NCBI GenBank assembly: GCA_936914905.1
Contig: CAKZGI010000353.1
Coordinates: 1 to 35,519, forward strand
DNA: 35,519 nucleotides
DNA from: an uncultured Trichormus sp.
Lineage (GTDB): Bacteria; Cyanobacteriota; Cyanobacteriia; Cyanobacteriales; Nostocaceae
Direction of reading: 5' to 3'
Shown here: positions 26,742 through 35,519 of the stretch, one piece after another
Numbering within the stretch: position 1 is the first letter of the stretch
Layout: the number at the start of each line of letters is the position of its first letter
Notes under the pieces: generated by a model
Database searches by the model: none
Told to the model about the DNA's origin: nothing
What the model saw: the letters and a program-made list of their open reading frames with translations, nothing else
Made by a program: the position numbers and the translations under genes

Positions 26742-27503
26742 ATGCCCATGCTTAGTGTCTTAAACGCCTTTAATACTTTTCCCCTCGCCGAATTGGAAGT
26801 AGGTCAACACTTCTTGTGGCAACTGGGTAGTCTCAAAATACATGGGCAAGTTTTTCTCACCTCATGGTTTGTGATTGGTATCCTAGTAATAGCCTCACTA
26901 GCAGCCACTAGAAACGTCCAAAAAATTCCCAGCGGCATCCAAAATTTCATGGAATATGCCCTAGAATTTATTCGGGATCTAGCGAAAAACCAACTCGGAG
27001 AGAAAGAGTATCGTCCCTGGGTACCATTTATTGGTACGCTATTCTTGTTTATCTTCGTATCAAATTGGTCAGGTGCGCTCATACCCTGGAAGTTAATCAA
27101 ACTGCCAGCAGGTGAACTAGCAGCCCCCACCAACGACATCAATACAACAGTGGCATTGGCATTGCTAACCTCTTTAGCGTATTTTTACGCGGGATTTAGC
27201 AAAAAAGGTTTAGGCTACTTTAAGAAATATATAGAGCCAACGCCCATACTATTGCCAATCGCAATTCTCGAAGATTTCACCAAGCCGCTCTCCCTAAGCT
27301 TCCGTTTATTTGGAAATATATTAGCGGATGAATTGGTAGTGGCGGTCCTGGTTCTACTCGTGCCTCTCTTTGTGCCTTTGCCTGTTATGGCTTTGGGTTT
27401 ATTTACTAGCGCCATTCAAGCCCTGGTATTTGCTACCCTAGCAGGGGCTTATATTCATGAGGCACTAGAGGGACACGGCGAAGAAGGACATGAGGAGCAT
27501 TAA
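26742..27503 (+). CDS. atpB: ATP synthase subunit a
   Basis: A 253-residue membrane protein forming the proton channel next to the c-ring. The essential Arg is at 188 in [14 protein letters not shown], with Pro-rich and polar helices ([12 protein letters not shown]). Five or so transmembrane helices can be seen (about 37-55, 95-115, 136-152, 195-215, 220-240). The tail is rich in His and Glu (HGEEGHEEH). A second Met at residue 3 is an equally good start. It is followed by atpE after 146 bases. Confidence 0.94.
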   Translation: MPMLSVLNAFNTFPLAELEVGQHFLWQLGSLKIHGQVFLTSWFVIGILVIASLAATRNVQKIPSGIQNFMEYALEFIRDLAKNQLGEKEYRPWVPFIGTLFLFIFVSNWSGALIPWKLIKLPAGELAAPTNDINTTVALALLTSLAYFYAGFSKKGLGYFKKYIEPTPILLPIAILEDFTKPLSLSFRLFGNILADELVVAVLVLLVPLFVPLPVMALGLFTSAIQALVFATLAGAYIHEALEGHGEEGHEEH

Positions 27504-27601
27504 CGCCCTCAGTTGATCGCACAGTTCAGACGAGCAAACTTGCTCCAAACATCGCCTCAGCGATTTGAGAACCTAGTGCAGTGTGAAAAACACACATCTA
27601 G

Positions 27602-27895
<294 letters not shown>

Positions 27896-27916
27896 GACCT
27901 AAAAAGTTTTGTTAGT

Positions 27917-27971
27917 GTAGAGACGTGAGATATGTTTAGCTAGAATTTGCTAGAGATAATCACGCCTCTAC
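27917..27971. repeat. Inverted repeat in the atpE-atpF' gap
   Basis: GTAGAGACGTGA at 27917-27928 is mirrored, with one mismatch, by TCACGCCTCTAC at 27960-27971. It matches the widespread cyanobacterial type of 'TGTAGAGACGCG' hairpin repeat. It lies inside the operon, so any hairpin in the mRNA would be near the 3' end of atpE, whose message is needed in far greater amount than its neighbours. Confidence 0.65.
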
Positions 27972-28156
27972 AACTGACGATTTCTTGAGAATTTACAGCT
28001 AGCGGCTAGAAAAATCACTGCTACCTGTGGACTGGATAGTGTTGATACTGCCAGAATTAAGCAGGAAAAAATGTGAGCAATTGTGAGCATTTTTTGGAGT
28101 TGCTGGATGATGTTACTAGCCTTTGAGAATTACTATCCCAGCCCCAGAGGAGAGAA

Positions 28157-28588
28157 ATGTTTGATTTCGATGCTACCTTGCCATTAATGGCATTGCAGTT
28201 TCTATTGCTGGCAGCTTTGTTGAATGTAATTTTCTACAAGCCTATGACCAAGGTATTGGATGATCGTGATAATTATGTCCGTACCAATAACCTTGATGCT
28301 CGTGAACGCTTGGCCAAAGCTGAACGCTTAACCCAAGAGTATGAGCAAGAACTAGCATCAGCCCGTAGACAGTCGCAACTGACAATGGAAACTGCTCAGG
28401 CTGAAGCTAAGAAAATTACGGCACAGAAAATAGCCCAAGCTCAACAAGAAGCACAAGCTCAACGAGAACAAGCTGCTAAAGAAATAGAGCAGCAAAAGCA
28501 AGCAGCTATGGCTACCTTAGAGCAGCAAGTTGATGCCCTCAGCAGCCAGATTCTAGAAAAACTATTAGGGCCAGCATTGGTGAAATAG
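28157..28588 (+). CDS. atpF2: ATP synthase subunit b'
   Basis: A 143-residue protein: one N-terminal membrane helix (about 7-26, [20 protein letters not shown]) and a long alpha-helical coiled coil rich in Ala, Gln and Glu, ending in [14 protein letters not shown]. It is the second, plant-type b subunit of photosynthetic ATP synthases (called atpG in older cyanobacterial naming). It forms the peripheral stalk with AtpF. The start is the ATG preceded by GAGGAGAG. Confidence 0.93.
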   Translation: MFDFDATLPLMALQFLLLAALLNVIFYKPMTKVLDDRDNYVRTNNLDARERLAKAERLTQEYEQELASARRQSQLTMETAQAEAKKITAQKIAQAQQEAQAQREQAAKEIEQQKQAAMATLEQQVDALSSQILEKLLGPALVK

Positions 28589-28736
28589 GTAATACCATAT
28601 CGCCAAATTGGTGCTATCAAAGCATAAACACATAAGGGTATTAGTCCCAGCGTGCTGAAATTAAGTGTCCGAAAAAGGCACTTTTTTCCCGATCGGGAGA
28701 AATCAACGAATTGTCAAGCGAGCAGCGCACTTGTAG

Positions 28737-29279
28737 ATGGGTAACATGGGCAACTTTTTATTACTTGCCACAGAATATTCTGAAATGGCAGAAGGTGGTT
28801 TCGGTCTAAACCTAGACATCCTAGAAACCAATCTCATTAACTTATTGCTTCTGATTGGCATACTATTCTACTTTGGACGTAAAGTTTTAACTAACATCTT
28901 GAATGAGCGACGCTCAAATATTGAAAGCGTTATTCAAGATGCAGAATGCCGATTGAAGGAAGCACAAACTGCTTTGGCACAAGTACAGGAGCAGTTGACT
29001 CAGGCTCAGGCAGAAGCAAAAAGAATCACCCAAGTAGCTGAAGAAAAGGCTCAAGCTGCTAGAGAGGGAATTCTAGCACGGGCGACTCTGGATGTAGAAC
29101 GTTTGAAAGAAACTGCGGCAGCTGATTTAAATGCCGAAACAGAGCGAGCGATCTCTCAACTCCGTCAACAAGTGGTAGCTATGGCACTCAAAAAGGCAGA
29201 GGCACAACTGCAAACAGGCATTGCCGACTATGCTCAACAAATTTTAATTGAACGTAGCATCGCACAACTGGGAGCTTGA
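28737..29279 (+). CDS. atpF: ATP synthase subunit b
   Basis: A 180-residue protein with an N-terminal membrane helix (about 28-50, [20 protein letters not shown]) and then a charged, Ala/Glu-rich helix reaching the C-terminus SIAQLGA. It pairs with AtpF2 in the peripheral stalk. The stop codon TGA is two bases before the atpH start, so translation is likely coupled. Confidence 0.94.
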   Translation: MGNMGNFLLLATEYSEMAEGGFGLNLDILETNLINLLLLIGILFYFGRKVLTNILNERRSNIESVIQDAECRLKEAQTALAQVQEQLTQAQAEAKRITQVAEEKAQAAREGILARATLDVERLKETAAADLNAETERAISQLRQQVVAMALKKAEAQLQTGIADYAQQILIERSIAQLGA

Positions 29280-29281
29280 CC

Positions 29282-29836
29282 ATGAAAAGTAATGCAGCCA
29301 CAGCCGAAGTAGCCCAGCCTTACGCACAGGCTTTATTATCCATCGCCCAATCACACAATCTGACAGAAGAGTTTGGGACAGATGCTAGAACATTGATGAA
29401 CTTGCTCTCAGGCTCTCAAGAACTCCAAAACTTTTTGGATAATCCTTTTATCGAGTCTGACAACAAGAAGAATCTGCTCAAACAAATAGTAGCGGAAGGA
29501 GCAAGTCCTTATCTACGTGATTTCTTACTGTTTTTGGTCGATAGACGACGCATAGCCTTCTTAGAAGCAATTCTAGATCAGTATTTAGCTTTGTTAAGGC
29601 AACTAAATCAAACCGTCTTAGCTGAAGTTACATCTGCTGTTGCTTTGACAGAAGCACAACTGGAAGCAGTGAAAACAAAGGTTGTTGCTATCACCAAAGC
29701 ACAGGAAGTAGAAATCTCTACGAACATAGACTCCGATTTAATTGGTGGTGTCATCATCAAAGTTGGTTCTCAAGTGATAGATGCTAGTTTGCGCGGTCAA
29801 CTCCGTCGTCTTTCCTTGCGCTTAAGCAGTAACTAG
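29282..29836 (+). CDS. atpH: ATP synthase subunit delta
   Basis: A 184-residue protein that links the peripheral stalk to the top of F1. The sequence AATAEVAQPYAQALLSIAQS, then LDNPFIESDNKKNLLKQIVA and SDLIGGVIIKVGSQVIDASL plus RGQLRRLSLRLSSN are family hallmarks. I take the ATG at 29282; a TTG two codons earlier overlaps the stop of atpF and is a less likely start. Confidence 0.94.
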   Translation: MKSNAATAEVAQPYAQALLSIAQSHNLTEEFGTDARTLMNLLSGSQELQNFLDNPFIESDNKKNLLKQIVAEGASPYLRDFLLFLVDRRRIAFLEAILDQYLALLRQLNQTVLAEVTSAVALTEAQLEAVKTKVVAITKAQEVEISTNIDSDLIGGVIIKVGSQVIDASLRGQLRRLSLRLSSN

Positions 29837-29841
29837 GAATT

Positions 29842-29863
29842 GGGGACTGGGGACTGGGGGCTG
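29842..29863. repeat. G-rich heptamer repeat (GGGGACT) between atpH and atpA
   Basis: Two exact and one decayed unit of GGGGACT right after the atpH stop, followed by ACCAATTACCAATCACCAAT-type repeats. This is STRR-type DNA inside a highly expressed operon. Confidence 0.7.
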
Positions 29864-29954
29864 GGTAAGATTTTTACCAATTACCAATCACCAATCACCA
29901 ATTACTAATCATCATTAACTTCTTCCGTCTCGACAGAAAATTACAGATAGTCAC

Positions 29955-31475
29955 ATGAGCATTTCCATTAGACCTGACGAAATCAGCAACATTATCCAAC
30001 AGCAAATCGAGCAATACGACCAAGAGGTTAAAGTTGCTAATGTTGGTACTGTGCTACAAGTAGGTGACGGTATTGCCCGGATATATGGTCTAGAAAAGGC
30101 TATGGCTGGGGAACTCCTAGAATTTGAAGATGGTACGATTGGTATCGCCCAAAACTTAGAAGAAGATAACGTGGGCGCGGTACTGATGGGTGAAGGTAGA
30201 AACATTCAAGAAGGTAGCTCCGTAACTGCTACTGGTAGAATTGCTCAAGTAGGCGTAGGCGAAGTCCTCATTGGTCGTGTTGTTGATGCTTTGGGTCGCC
30301 CCATTGATGGTAAAGGTGATCCTAAGACTACTGAAACTCGGTTAATTGAATCCCCTGCACCTGGTATTATTGCCCGTCGGTCTGTACACGAACCGATGCA
30401 AACAGGTATCACCGCGATTGACTCCATGATTCCCATCGGCCGTGGTCAACGGGAATTAATCATTGGAGACCGTCAAACTGGTAAAACTGCGATAGCAATT
30501 GACACTATCATCAACCAAAAAGGTGAAGATGTAGTTTGCGTTTACGTGGCGATCGGTCAAAAAGCTTCCACAGTTGCTAACGTAGTCCAAACCTTACAAG
30601 AAAAAGGCGCAATGGACTACACCGTAGTTGTAGCAGCTAACGCCAGTGACCCAGCAACCTTACAATTCCTCGCACCCTACACAGGCGCTACCATTGCTGA
30701 ATACTTCATGTATAAAGGCAAAGCGACCTTAGTAATTTACGATGACCTTTCTAAGCAGGCACAGGCATATCGGCAAATGTCCTTGCTACTACGTCGTCCA
30801 CCCGGACGGGAAGCGTATCCTGGAGACGTATTCTACATTCACTCCCGCTTGTTGGAACGTGCTGCTAAACTCAGCGACGAACTAGGTAAAGGTAGTATGA
30901 CTGCCCTACCCATCATCGAAACCCAAGCTGGTGACGTATCTGCATACATTCCTACCAACGTAATTTCCATCACAGACGGTCAGATTTTCTTGTCTTCCGA
31001 CTTGTTTAACTCTGGTATCCGTCCCGCTGTAAACCCCGGTATCTCCGTATCCCGTGTAGGTTCTGCGGCACAAACCAAGGCAATGAAAAAAGTTGCTGGT
31101 AAGATTAAGTTGGAATTGGCACAGTTTGATGACCTTCAAGCTTTCGCACAATTTGCTTCTGACTTAGATAAAGCCACCCAAGACCAGTTAGCACGTGGTG
31201 TCCGCTTACGGGAACTCTTGAAGCAGCCCCAAAATGCCCCCCTTTCCGTAGCTGAACAAGTGGCAGTTCTTTACGCTGGTATTAACGGTTATTTGGATGA
31301 CATTGCTGTAAATAAAGTAACCAGCTTTGTTAAAGGTCTACGCGACTACTTAAAGACAGGTAATACAGCTTATTACCAAGCAGTACAAGGTAGTAAACTC
31401 CTTGGTGATCCAGAAGAAGCAGCATTGAAAGCAGCTATCTTTGAGTTCAAAAAGACCTTCCAAGCAGCAGAGTAA
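29955..31475 (+). CDS. atpA: ATP synthase subunit alpha
   Basis: A 506-residue nucleotide-binding subunit of F1, full length. The P-loop is GDRQTGKT (171-178); [17 protein letters not shown] holds the Arg finger; the N-terminal helix [18 protein letters not shown] is typical of the alpha chain. A noncatalytic site partner of beta, whose gene (atpD) with epsilon is elsewhere in cyanobacteria, in agreement with its absence here. Confidence 0.97.
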   Translation: MSISIRPDEISNIIQQQIEQYDQEVKVANVGTVLQVGDGIARIYGLEKAMAGELLEFEDGTIGIAQNLEEDNVGAVLMGEGRNIQEGSSVTATGRIAQVGVGEVLIGRVVDALGRPIDGKGDPKTTETRLIESPAPGIIARRSVHEPMQTGITAIDSMIPIGRGQRELIIGDRQTGKTAIAIDTIINQKGEDVVCVYVAIGQKASTVANVVQTLQEKGAMDYTVVVAANASDPATLQFLAPYTGATIAEYFMYKGKATLVIYDDLSKQAQAYRQMSLLLRRPPGREAYPGDVFYIHSRLLERAAKLSDELGKGSMTALPIIETQAGDVSAYIPTNVISITDGQIFLSSDLFNSGIRPAVNPGISVSRVGSAAQTKAMKKVAGKIKLELAQFDDLQAFAQFASDLDKATQDQLARGVRLRELLKQPQNAPLSVAEQVAVLYAGINGYLDDIAVNKVTSFVKGLRDYLKTGNTAYYQAVQGSKLLGDPEEAALKAAIFEFKKTFQAAE

Positions 31476-31513
31476 TTGGTCATTGGTCAGTGGTCAGGAG
31501 TCAGTAGCAACAG

Positions 31514-31555
31514 ACAACTGACAACTGACAACTGATAACTGACAACTGACAACTA
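31514..31555. repeat. Heptanucleotide repeat ACAACTG x6 between atpA and atpG
   Basis: Six units of 7 bases (ACAACTG, with ATAACTG as the fourth and a final partial ACAACTA). It fills almost the whole gap before the ribosome site of the next gene, so it must be transcribed as part of the atp message. A typical Nostocales STRR. Confidence 0.9.
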
Positions 31556-31564
31556 ATAAAAATT

Positions 31565-32512
31565 ATGGCTAATCTCAAAGCAATACGCGATCGCATTCAG
31601 TCGGTCAAAAACACCAAAAAAATCACAGAAGCCATGCGGTTGGTGGCAGCAGCGCGGGTACGTCGCGCCCAAGAACAGGTAATTGCCACCCGTCCCTTTG
31701 CTGACCGCTTGGCACAAGTATTGTATGGCTTGCAAACCCGGTTGGGGTTTGAAGATGTCAACTTACCACTACTAATAAAACGGGCAGTTAAATCAGTTGG
31801 TTTATTAGTAATTTCCGGCGACCGTGGTCTGTGTGGTGGTTACAATGGTAACGTGATCCGTCGCGCAGAAAACCGCGTCAAAGAACTGCAAGCAGAAGGT
31901 GTAGATACCAGTCTTGTAGTTGTTGGGCGCAAAGCTGCCCAATACTTCCAACGTCGCAACTATAAAATTGATGCGACCTACAGCGGTTTAGAACAAATCC
32001 CCACCGCAGCTGAAGCAACTAATATTGCTGATGAATTACTTTCTCTGTTCCTTTCAGAAAAAGTAGACAGAATCGAATTAGTTTATACCAAATTCGTTTC
32101 TTTAGTTAGTTCTCGTCCTGTAGTCCAAACCTTGTTACCTCTAGATACCCAAGGTTTAGAAGCAGCAGATGATGAAGTCTTCCGCTTAACTACCCGTGGT
32201 GGTCAGTTCCAAGTCGAACGGGAAAAAGTCATTAGTCAGGTAAAGGCTTTACCCCGTGACATGATTTTCGAGCAAGACCCAGTACAAATTCTCGATTCTT
32301 TATTACCCTTGTATCTGAGCAATCAGCTATTACGGGCATTACAAGAATCCGCAGCTAGTGAACTAGCAGCACGGATGACGGCGATGAGTAACGCCAGCGA
32401 GAACGCCGGGGAATTGATTAGTACCCTGACACTCTCTTACAATAAAGCCCGTCAAGCAGCAATTACCCAGGAACTCTTAGAGGTTGTGGGTGGTGCAGAA
32501 GCGTTGACTTAA
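31565..32512 (+). CDS. atpG: ATP synthase subunit gamma
   Basis: A 315-residue central-stalk subunit (also called atpC in chloroplast-style naming). N-terminal [20 protein letters not shown] and [15 protein letters not shown] form the coiled coil; the C-terminal [20 protein letters not shown] completes it. The cyanobacterial insert (about residues 195-230, [16 protein letters not shown]) is present but without the Cys pair that makes the chloroplast enzyme light-regulated through thioredoxin. It is the last gene of the cluster. Confidence 0.96.
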   Translation: MANLKAIRDRIQSVKNTKKITEAMRLVAAARVRRAQEQVIATRPFADRLAQVLYGLQTRLGFEDVNLPLLIKRAVKSVGLLVISGDRGLCGGYNGNVIRRAENRVKELQAEGVDTSLVVVGRKAAQYFQRRNYKIDATYSGLEQIPTAAEATNIADELLSLFLSEKVDRIELVYTKFVSLVSSRPVVQTLLPLDTQGLEAADDEVFRLTTRGGQFQVEREKVISQVKALPRDMIFEQDPVQILDSLLPLYLSNQLLRALQESAASELAARMTAMSNASENAGELISTLTLSYNKARQAAITQELLEVVGGAEALT

Positions 32513-33283
32513 ACTGGTAATCGGTGATTGGTGATTGGTAAAATCAACCATAACCAATCATCAGTAGTTATTAAGTAAGTCGGAGCAATAAAACCGATGT
32601 ATGTTCAGTTTTGTAAAAACTATGGAGTAACCTATTTATAAGGTCTTTATTAAATTTCCATTTGTACTGTATTTTTATCAATAAATTTAATGATTATGGA
32701 ATAGTTCATGAATGTAAATATTTGTAATAGACATTAACCAAATTTAATAAGAGAATTCCACAAAAAGAAATACCCAATGTCATTCTGTTAGCACAGCGTG
32801 GGGTAAGCCATACGGAACGAATTGTAGTGAATAATCTTACGATATGCTTCGTTCAGCTTATTTTGTAAAAAAAATGAGCATCTTTCGGATTTTCTGGACT
32901 ATTTAGGGAGTTTGTAGAATAGGATTGTGATGGATTGTTTATATAGAAATTTACTAGGGATTTAACTTGGTTATTTTTTTGTTGTCTTTATAATCCAAAG
33001 AAGTAAATCTTAAGTCTAATTCTAATTGATCATGACTGAGATTATTAGTTTTCTTTTTTCTAGACATATTAAATCAGTAAATTTATGAAAACAACAAAGC
33101 TATAATCTTAATATTTCAGTTTCAGTGATCCTGAAAAACAACCTCCTATGCATTATAGCAAACCAAGTATTACTCTGAATTCACGACCTCTTCTATAGTA
33201 ATTACGTATCTTAAATCCTTAAAACCATAAATTTCATTAAAGTCGAGATAACACAGGGCTAATCATGGTGTGTTCTGATTTTT
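32513..33283. other. Gene-free stretch of about 770 bp
   Basis: AT-rich with stops in every frame. At 32774-32866 the text GTCATTCTGTTAGCACAGCG, GAATAATCTTACGATATGCT and TCGTTCAGCTTATTTTG resembles a decayed copy of the GTCATTCTGAGCGTAGCGAA type dispersed repeat. AACCAATCA/GGTGATTGGTGATTGG repeats lie just after atpG (32521-32561). No other gene, RNA or terminator could be supported. Confidence 0.45.
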
Positions 33284-33820
33284 TTAATTTTTAATAGGAA
33301 AAGCTAAACTTTCGTCAACTACTATATAGTTATCATCTTCTAAAAGATTAATAGTAAATACTATACCATCATATTGCCAAATTTCTGGTACACCCATTTC
33401 TGCATAAACTGTGAAACTATCCTTAGAATTGCTACTAATATCAATTTCCACAACTAAATCAGGTGGTGGATCTTCTTGTAAATTAATTCTAGTTTTACCT
33501 TGAATGAACTTGACGTTTTTGATGTAGAAAAATTCATCAGGTTCTCCACCAGATAGTTCTGGACGTTTGAAAGTGGTACATCCTAGAGGATCAATATCCA
33601 ATTCTAGTTCCTCGGCTAAAGTTTCGACAAATCGACCAACAATTTTTTCATAACGTTCGTGTTCTGGTGAAAGAACCATAATTTCTAGATTACCCCGGTA
33701 ATAGGTTAAGCGGAGATGACGATTGGTACTGAGTTAATTTAGCAAACTCTCATGGGTATGCCAACTTATACCTCATAAATGGATGATTTCTTCTGGTTGA
33801 ATCAGAGTTAGGCTGGTCAT
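33284..33820 (-). pseudogene. Broken Uma2-family (DUF820) nuclease
   Basis: Translation from the ATG at 33820 gives MTSLTLIQPEEIIHL, stop, GISWHTHESLLN, stop, LSTNRHLRLTYYRGNLEIMV, then an open run of 131 codons with SPEHERYEKIVGRFVETLAE, the DPPPDLVVEIDISSNS motif and MGVPEIWQYDG (the PD-(D/E)XK-like core). So two nonsense codons (TGA/TAA) inactivate an otherwise readable gene, and the C-terminus after AFPIKN also seems shortened against homologs. It is the second dead Uma2 gene in the window. Confidence 0.82.
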
Positions 33821-33896
33821 GGGGTATCCCTATACCTCTAAAATATCTATCCCTACCCTTAATTTAGTCCAAAAATTAAATAGCTATACCTTTTAT

Positions 33897-33926
33897 TTGT
33901 CAACTTGCAAAATCCCGTACTATAAT
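33897..33926 (+). promoter_or_regulatory. Sigma-70-type promoter of the tmRNA gene
   Basis: TTGTCA (33897-33902) and TATAAT (33921-33926), spaced by 18 bases, are five-of-six and six-of-six matches to the -35 and -10 consensus. The likely start of transcription is about 7-8 bases after the -10, leaving a short leader that is processed off. Confidence 0.75.
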
Positions 33927-33943
33927 AAAAATATGAAAGATAT

Positions 33944-34331
33944 GGGGCTTTAAAGGTTTCGACAGGTTGGCGAAAGCTGCTCTGTGATTCAGGTCGAGAG
34001 CGAGTCACCTCTCGGAAATCAAAGACTCGAAAGAAAAGTAAATGCGAACAATATCGTAAAATTTGCTCGTCGGGAAGCTCTAGTAGCTGCCTAAAATACC
34101 TCTTACAGGTTCGAGCGTCTTTGGTTTGACTCCGTTAAGGACTAAAGACCTAACCCCAACGGATGCTCCAGCAAGCGTTCTCTGGTTAGCTTGGTGGCTA
34201 AGATTAAATCAGAGTATCCTATGTTCGGGATAATGAACGATTCCCGCCTTGAGGGTCAGAAAGGCTAAACCTGTGAATGAGCGGGGGGTTAATACCCAAT
34301 TTGGACATGGGTTCAATTCCCATAAGCTCCA
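33944..34331 (+). ncRNA. ssrA: Transfer-messenger RNA (tmRNA)
   Basis: A one-piece tmRNA of about 388 bases. The 5' GGGGCTT pairs with the 3' AAGCTCC to form the acceptor stem, followed by the T-arm text GGGTTCAATTCCC. The tag reading frame starts with GCG at 34044 and reads ANNIVKFARREALVAA with TAA at 34092. It rescues stalled ribosomes and tags the unfinished protein for degradation. The Anabaena tag that I remember differs at two residues (RK/D where this has RR/E). CCA is not encoded and must be added after processing; the last base is set by the stem and could be off by one. Confidence 0.96.
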
Positions 34332-34346
34332 CTTTCAATAATTAAC

Positions 34347-34385
34347 AAATCCACTTAACACTTTTATGTGTGGGTGGGTTTTTTT
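34347..34385 (+). terminator. Candidate intrinsic terminator after ssrA
   Basis: An imperfect stem between AAATCCACTTAACAC and GTGTGGGTGGGTTT followed by a run of seven or more T (34379-34385). Placed 15 bases after the tmRNA end. The stem has mismatches, so strength is unsure. Confidence 0.45.
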
Positions 34386-34416
34386 CTAGGCGGGAAATAA
34401 AAAAATAAGTGGTGTT

Positions 34417-35519
34417 TTAACCAATTAAATTTAAATTCCCAAATTTAGGACTCCACCATCCTTTTGAGGTATTAAAATAAGCTACATCCTTATATTTATA
34501 ATCCTTATCGTTATATTTATAATCCTTCCACGAATCCTGACCAGAACACCGCAACATAGTTTTATTTTGTCCATCCTTAATATAGCTGTATTCCTCTAAA
34601 GGTTTCTTACATACCATACAGGGATATGAAGTCAGCTTTGCTTAAGGCTTGGGAGCATTTTCATCTGGAGATGTTTTAGTTTTAGGTGCTTCCCAAATTT
34701 TGTTAAAATCACTCCGAAATAGAACAATATTTTCACAACCAATCACACATTTAAGGAAGTATTTCTTCTTAACCTTACTGCTCGAAATTTTAGCTAAAAA
34801 GTTCTTACAGTCAGGACAACGAGTTTTAGAAGTTTCATATTTTCGCTCAGATAAACTATTACTTTTAGCTGTAGATGATGTATTAATAAATACACTTTTA
34901 GCTTTGGAAAGCGCAGGTACAAAATAATTTTGATTCCAAGTAGTTAGGTAATGTTGCCAAGAGTTCTTTCCTTCAGAGATTGTCTCTAGTGCATCTTCCA
35001 TGTTGGTAGTTTCTAATAAATCTGGCAATGCCTTTTGTAAGAACTCATAAACTTCTCATCCCAAGGCTGTAGGTTGGAGATTTTCTTTTTTCAACTCCAC
35101 ATAATTGCGTTTCTTTACGGTAGTAACCGTAGGAGCATAGGTACTAGGACGACTAATTCCTGTGCGTTCCATCAGTTGTACGAGTTTTGGTTCGCTGTAT
35201 CTTGGTCGTGGTTGGGTTTGTTTTTTTTTCATGTCCAGCATTCTCTAAAGTGAGTGCCTGTCGCTGTTGTAAAAGAGGTAAAACGGCATCTTTACCAAGA
35301 TCATCTTTAGCAAGATTAGGCCAAGACTTTGGATAACCGTAAAATTCTACAACCTATCCTCTGGCTTGCTATAAAAGACTTCCTGACTGAGTAAGGAAAG
35401 TGGATTAAATAAGGTAATATCTATACCCTAGAAGGGTAGATGGAGAACTGGTAGATGATGCCCTCTGACCCTGGTGAAATTGAAGTTAAAATGCAACGAT
35501 ACTATAAGTCGTTGTCACA
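34417..35519 (-). pseudogene. Decayed C-terminal half of a type IA DNA topoisomerase
   Basis: Fragments joined in order read WPNLAKDDLGKDAVLPLLQQ, YSEPKLVQLMERTGISRPST, YAPTVTTVKKRNYVELKKEN, LQPTALG, stop, EVYEFLQKALPDLLETTNME, SFINTSSTAKSNSL and zinc-ribbon text TRCPDCKNFLAKI and YPCMVCKKPL, ending in KGWWSPKFGNLNLIG. These are domain III/IV and the C-terminal zinc-binding repeats of TopA-like enzymes. Lesions: a shift in a run of nine A at 35221-35229, TGA near 35056, TAA at 34640. Near the right edge more stops follow. A 21-bp in-frame duplication (34490-34525) repeats DYKY. The active-site Tyr half lies outside the window, so it is unclear whether the front is also dead. Confidence 0.8.

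Noticed and set aside
29951-30205. Minus-strand frame in atpA
   Set aside because: Antisense of a highly conserved gene; low-complexity composition.
31514-31555. Considered as an iteron-type origin or protein-binding array
   Set aside because: Heptamers of this kind are widespread STRR DNA in Nostocales, and this one lies inside the atp operon.

Overview
The window looks like chromosomal DNA of a filamentous (Nostocales-type) cyanobacterium undergoing heavy gene decay. The cyanobacterial assignment rests on the ATP synthase order atpI-B-E-F'-F-H-A-G with a separate b' subunit, a tmRNA whose tag reads ANNIVKFARREALVAA, a glucolipid synthase of the MgdA type, a ThiE with the long cyanobacterial N-terminal extension, an EbsA-like pilus protein, and heptanucleotide tandem repeats between genes. 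About half of the window is pseudogenes. That level of decay is what is known of the Azolla symbiont 'Nostoc azollae', so a relative is a reasonable guess, but I cannot confirm it from sequence alone.

Layout. 1-3650: an edge-truncated transposase start, a dead PemK/MazF-type toxin-antitoxin pair, an intact aldo/keto reductase, an unrecognised gene remnant and a dead alpha/beta hydrolase. 3700-8620: an intact housekeeping block with mgdA (minus), then ebsA-like, a phosphotransacetylase-like P-loop/DRTGG protein, a DprA-like Rossmann protein and YajQ (plus). 8700-11330: a dead GAF sensor, intact SbcD-like nuclease, a MITE-like element and a kinase stub. 11567-15307: cysH, a second MITE-like element, a tiny one-helix protein, msrA, thiS and thiE. 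15580-20314: two dead DUF1565 beta-helix genes (one with a SPOR-like tail, one with SLH domains) around one intact hypothetical gene.

20700-24670 is a graveyard of conflict and defence-type genes: a Uma2 nuclease, an antitoxin/PIN-toxin pair, an AHH-like polymorphic toxin C-terminus with its candidate immunity gene, a barnase/barstar pair, and a vWA-WD40 chimera made by deletion. None is intact. 24893-32512 is an intact methyltransferase followed by the atp1 cluster (all eight genes intact). The right end holds a long empty stretch, another dead Uma2 gene, the tmRNA gene with a near-consensus promoter, and the decayed C-terminal half of a type IA topoisomerase.

The most informative cross-cutting signal is how genes died here. 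At least nine short direct tandem duplications (11 to 51 bp) sit inside pseudogenes, and in several cases removing one copy restores the ancestral reading frame. I found no convincing intact new system; the toxin/immunity cluster is the closest thing to one, preserved as remnants.
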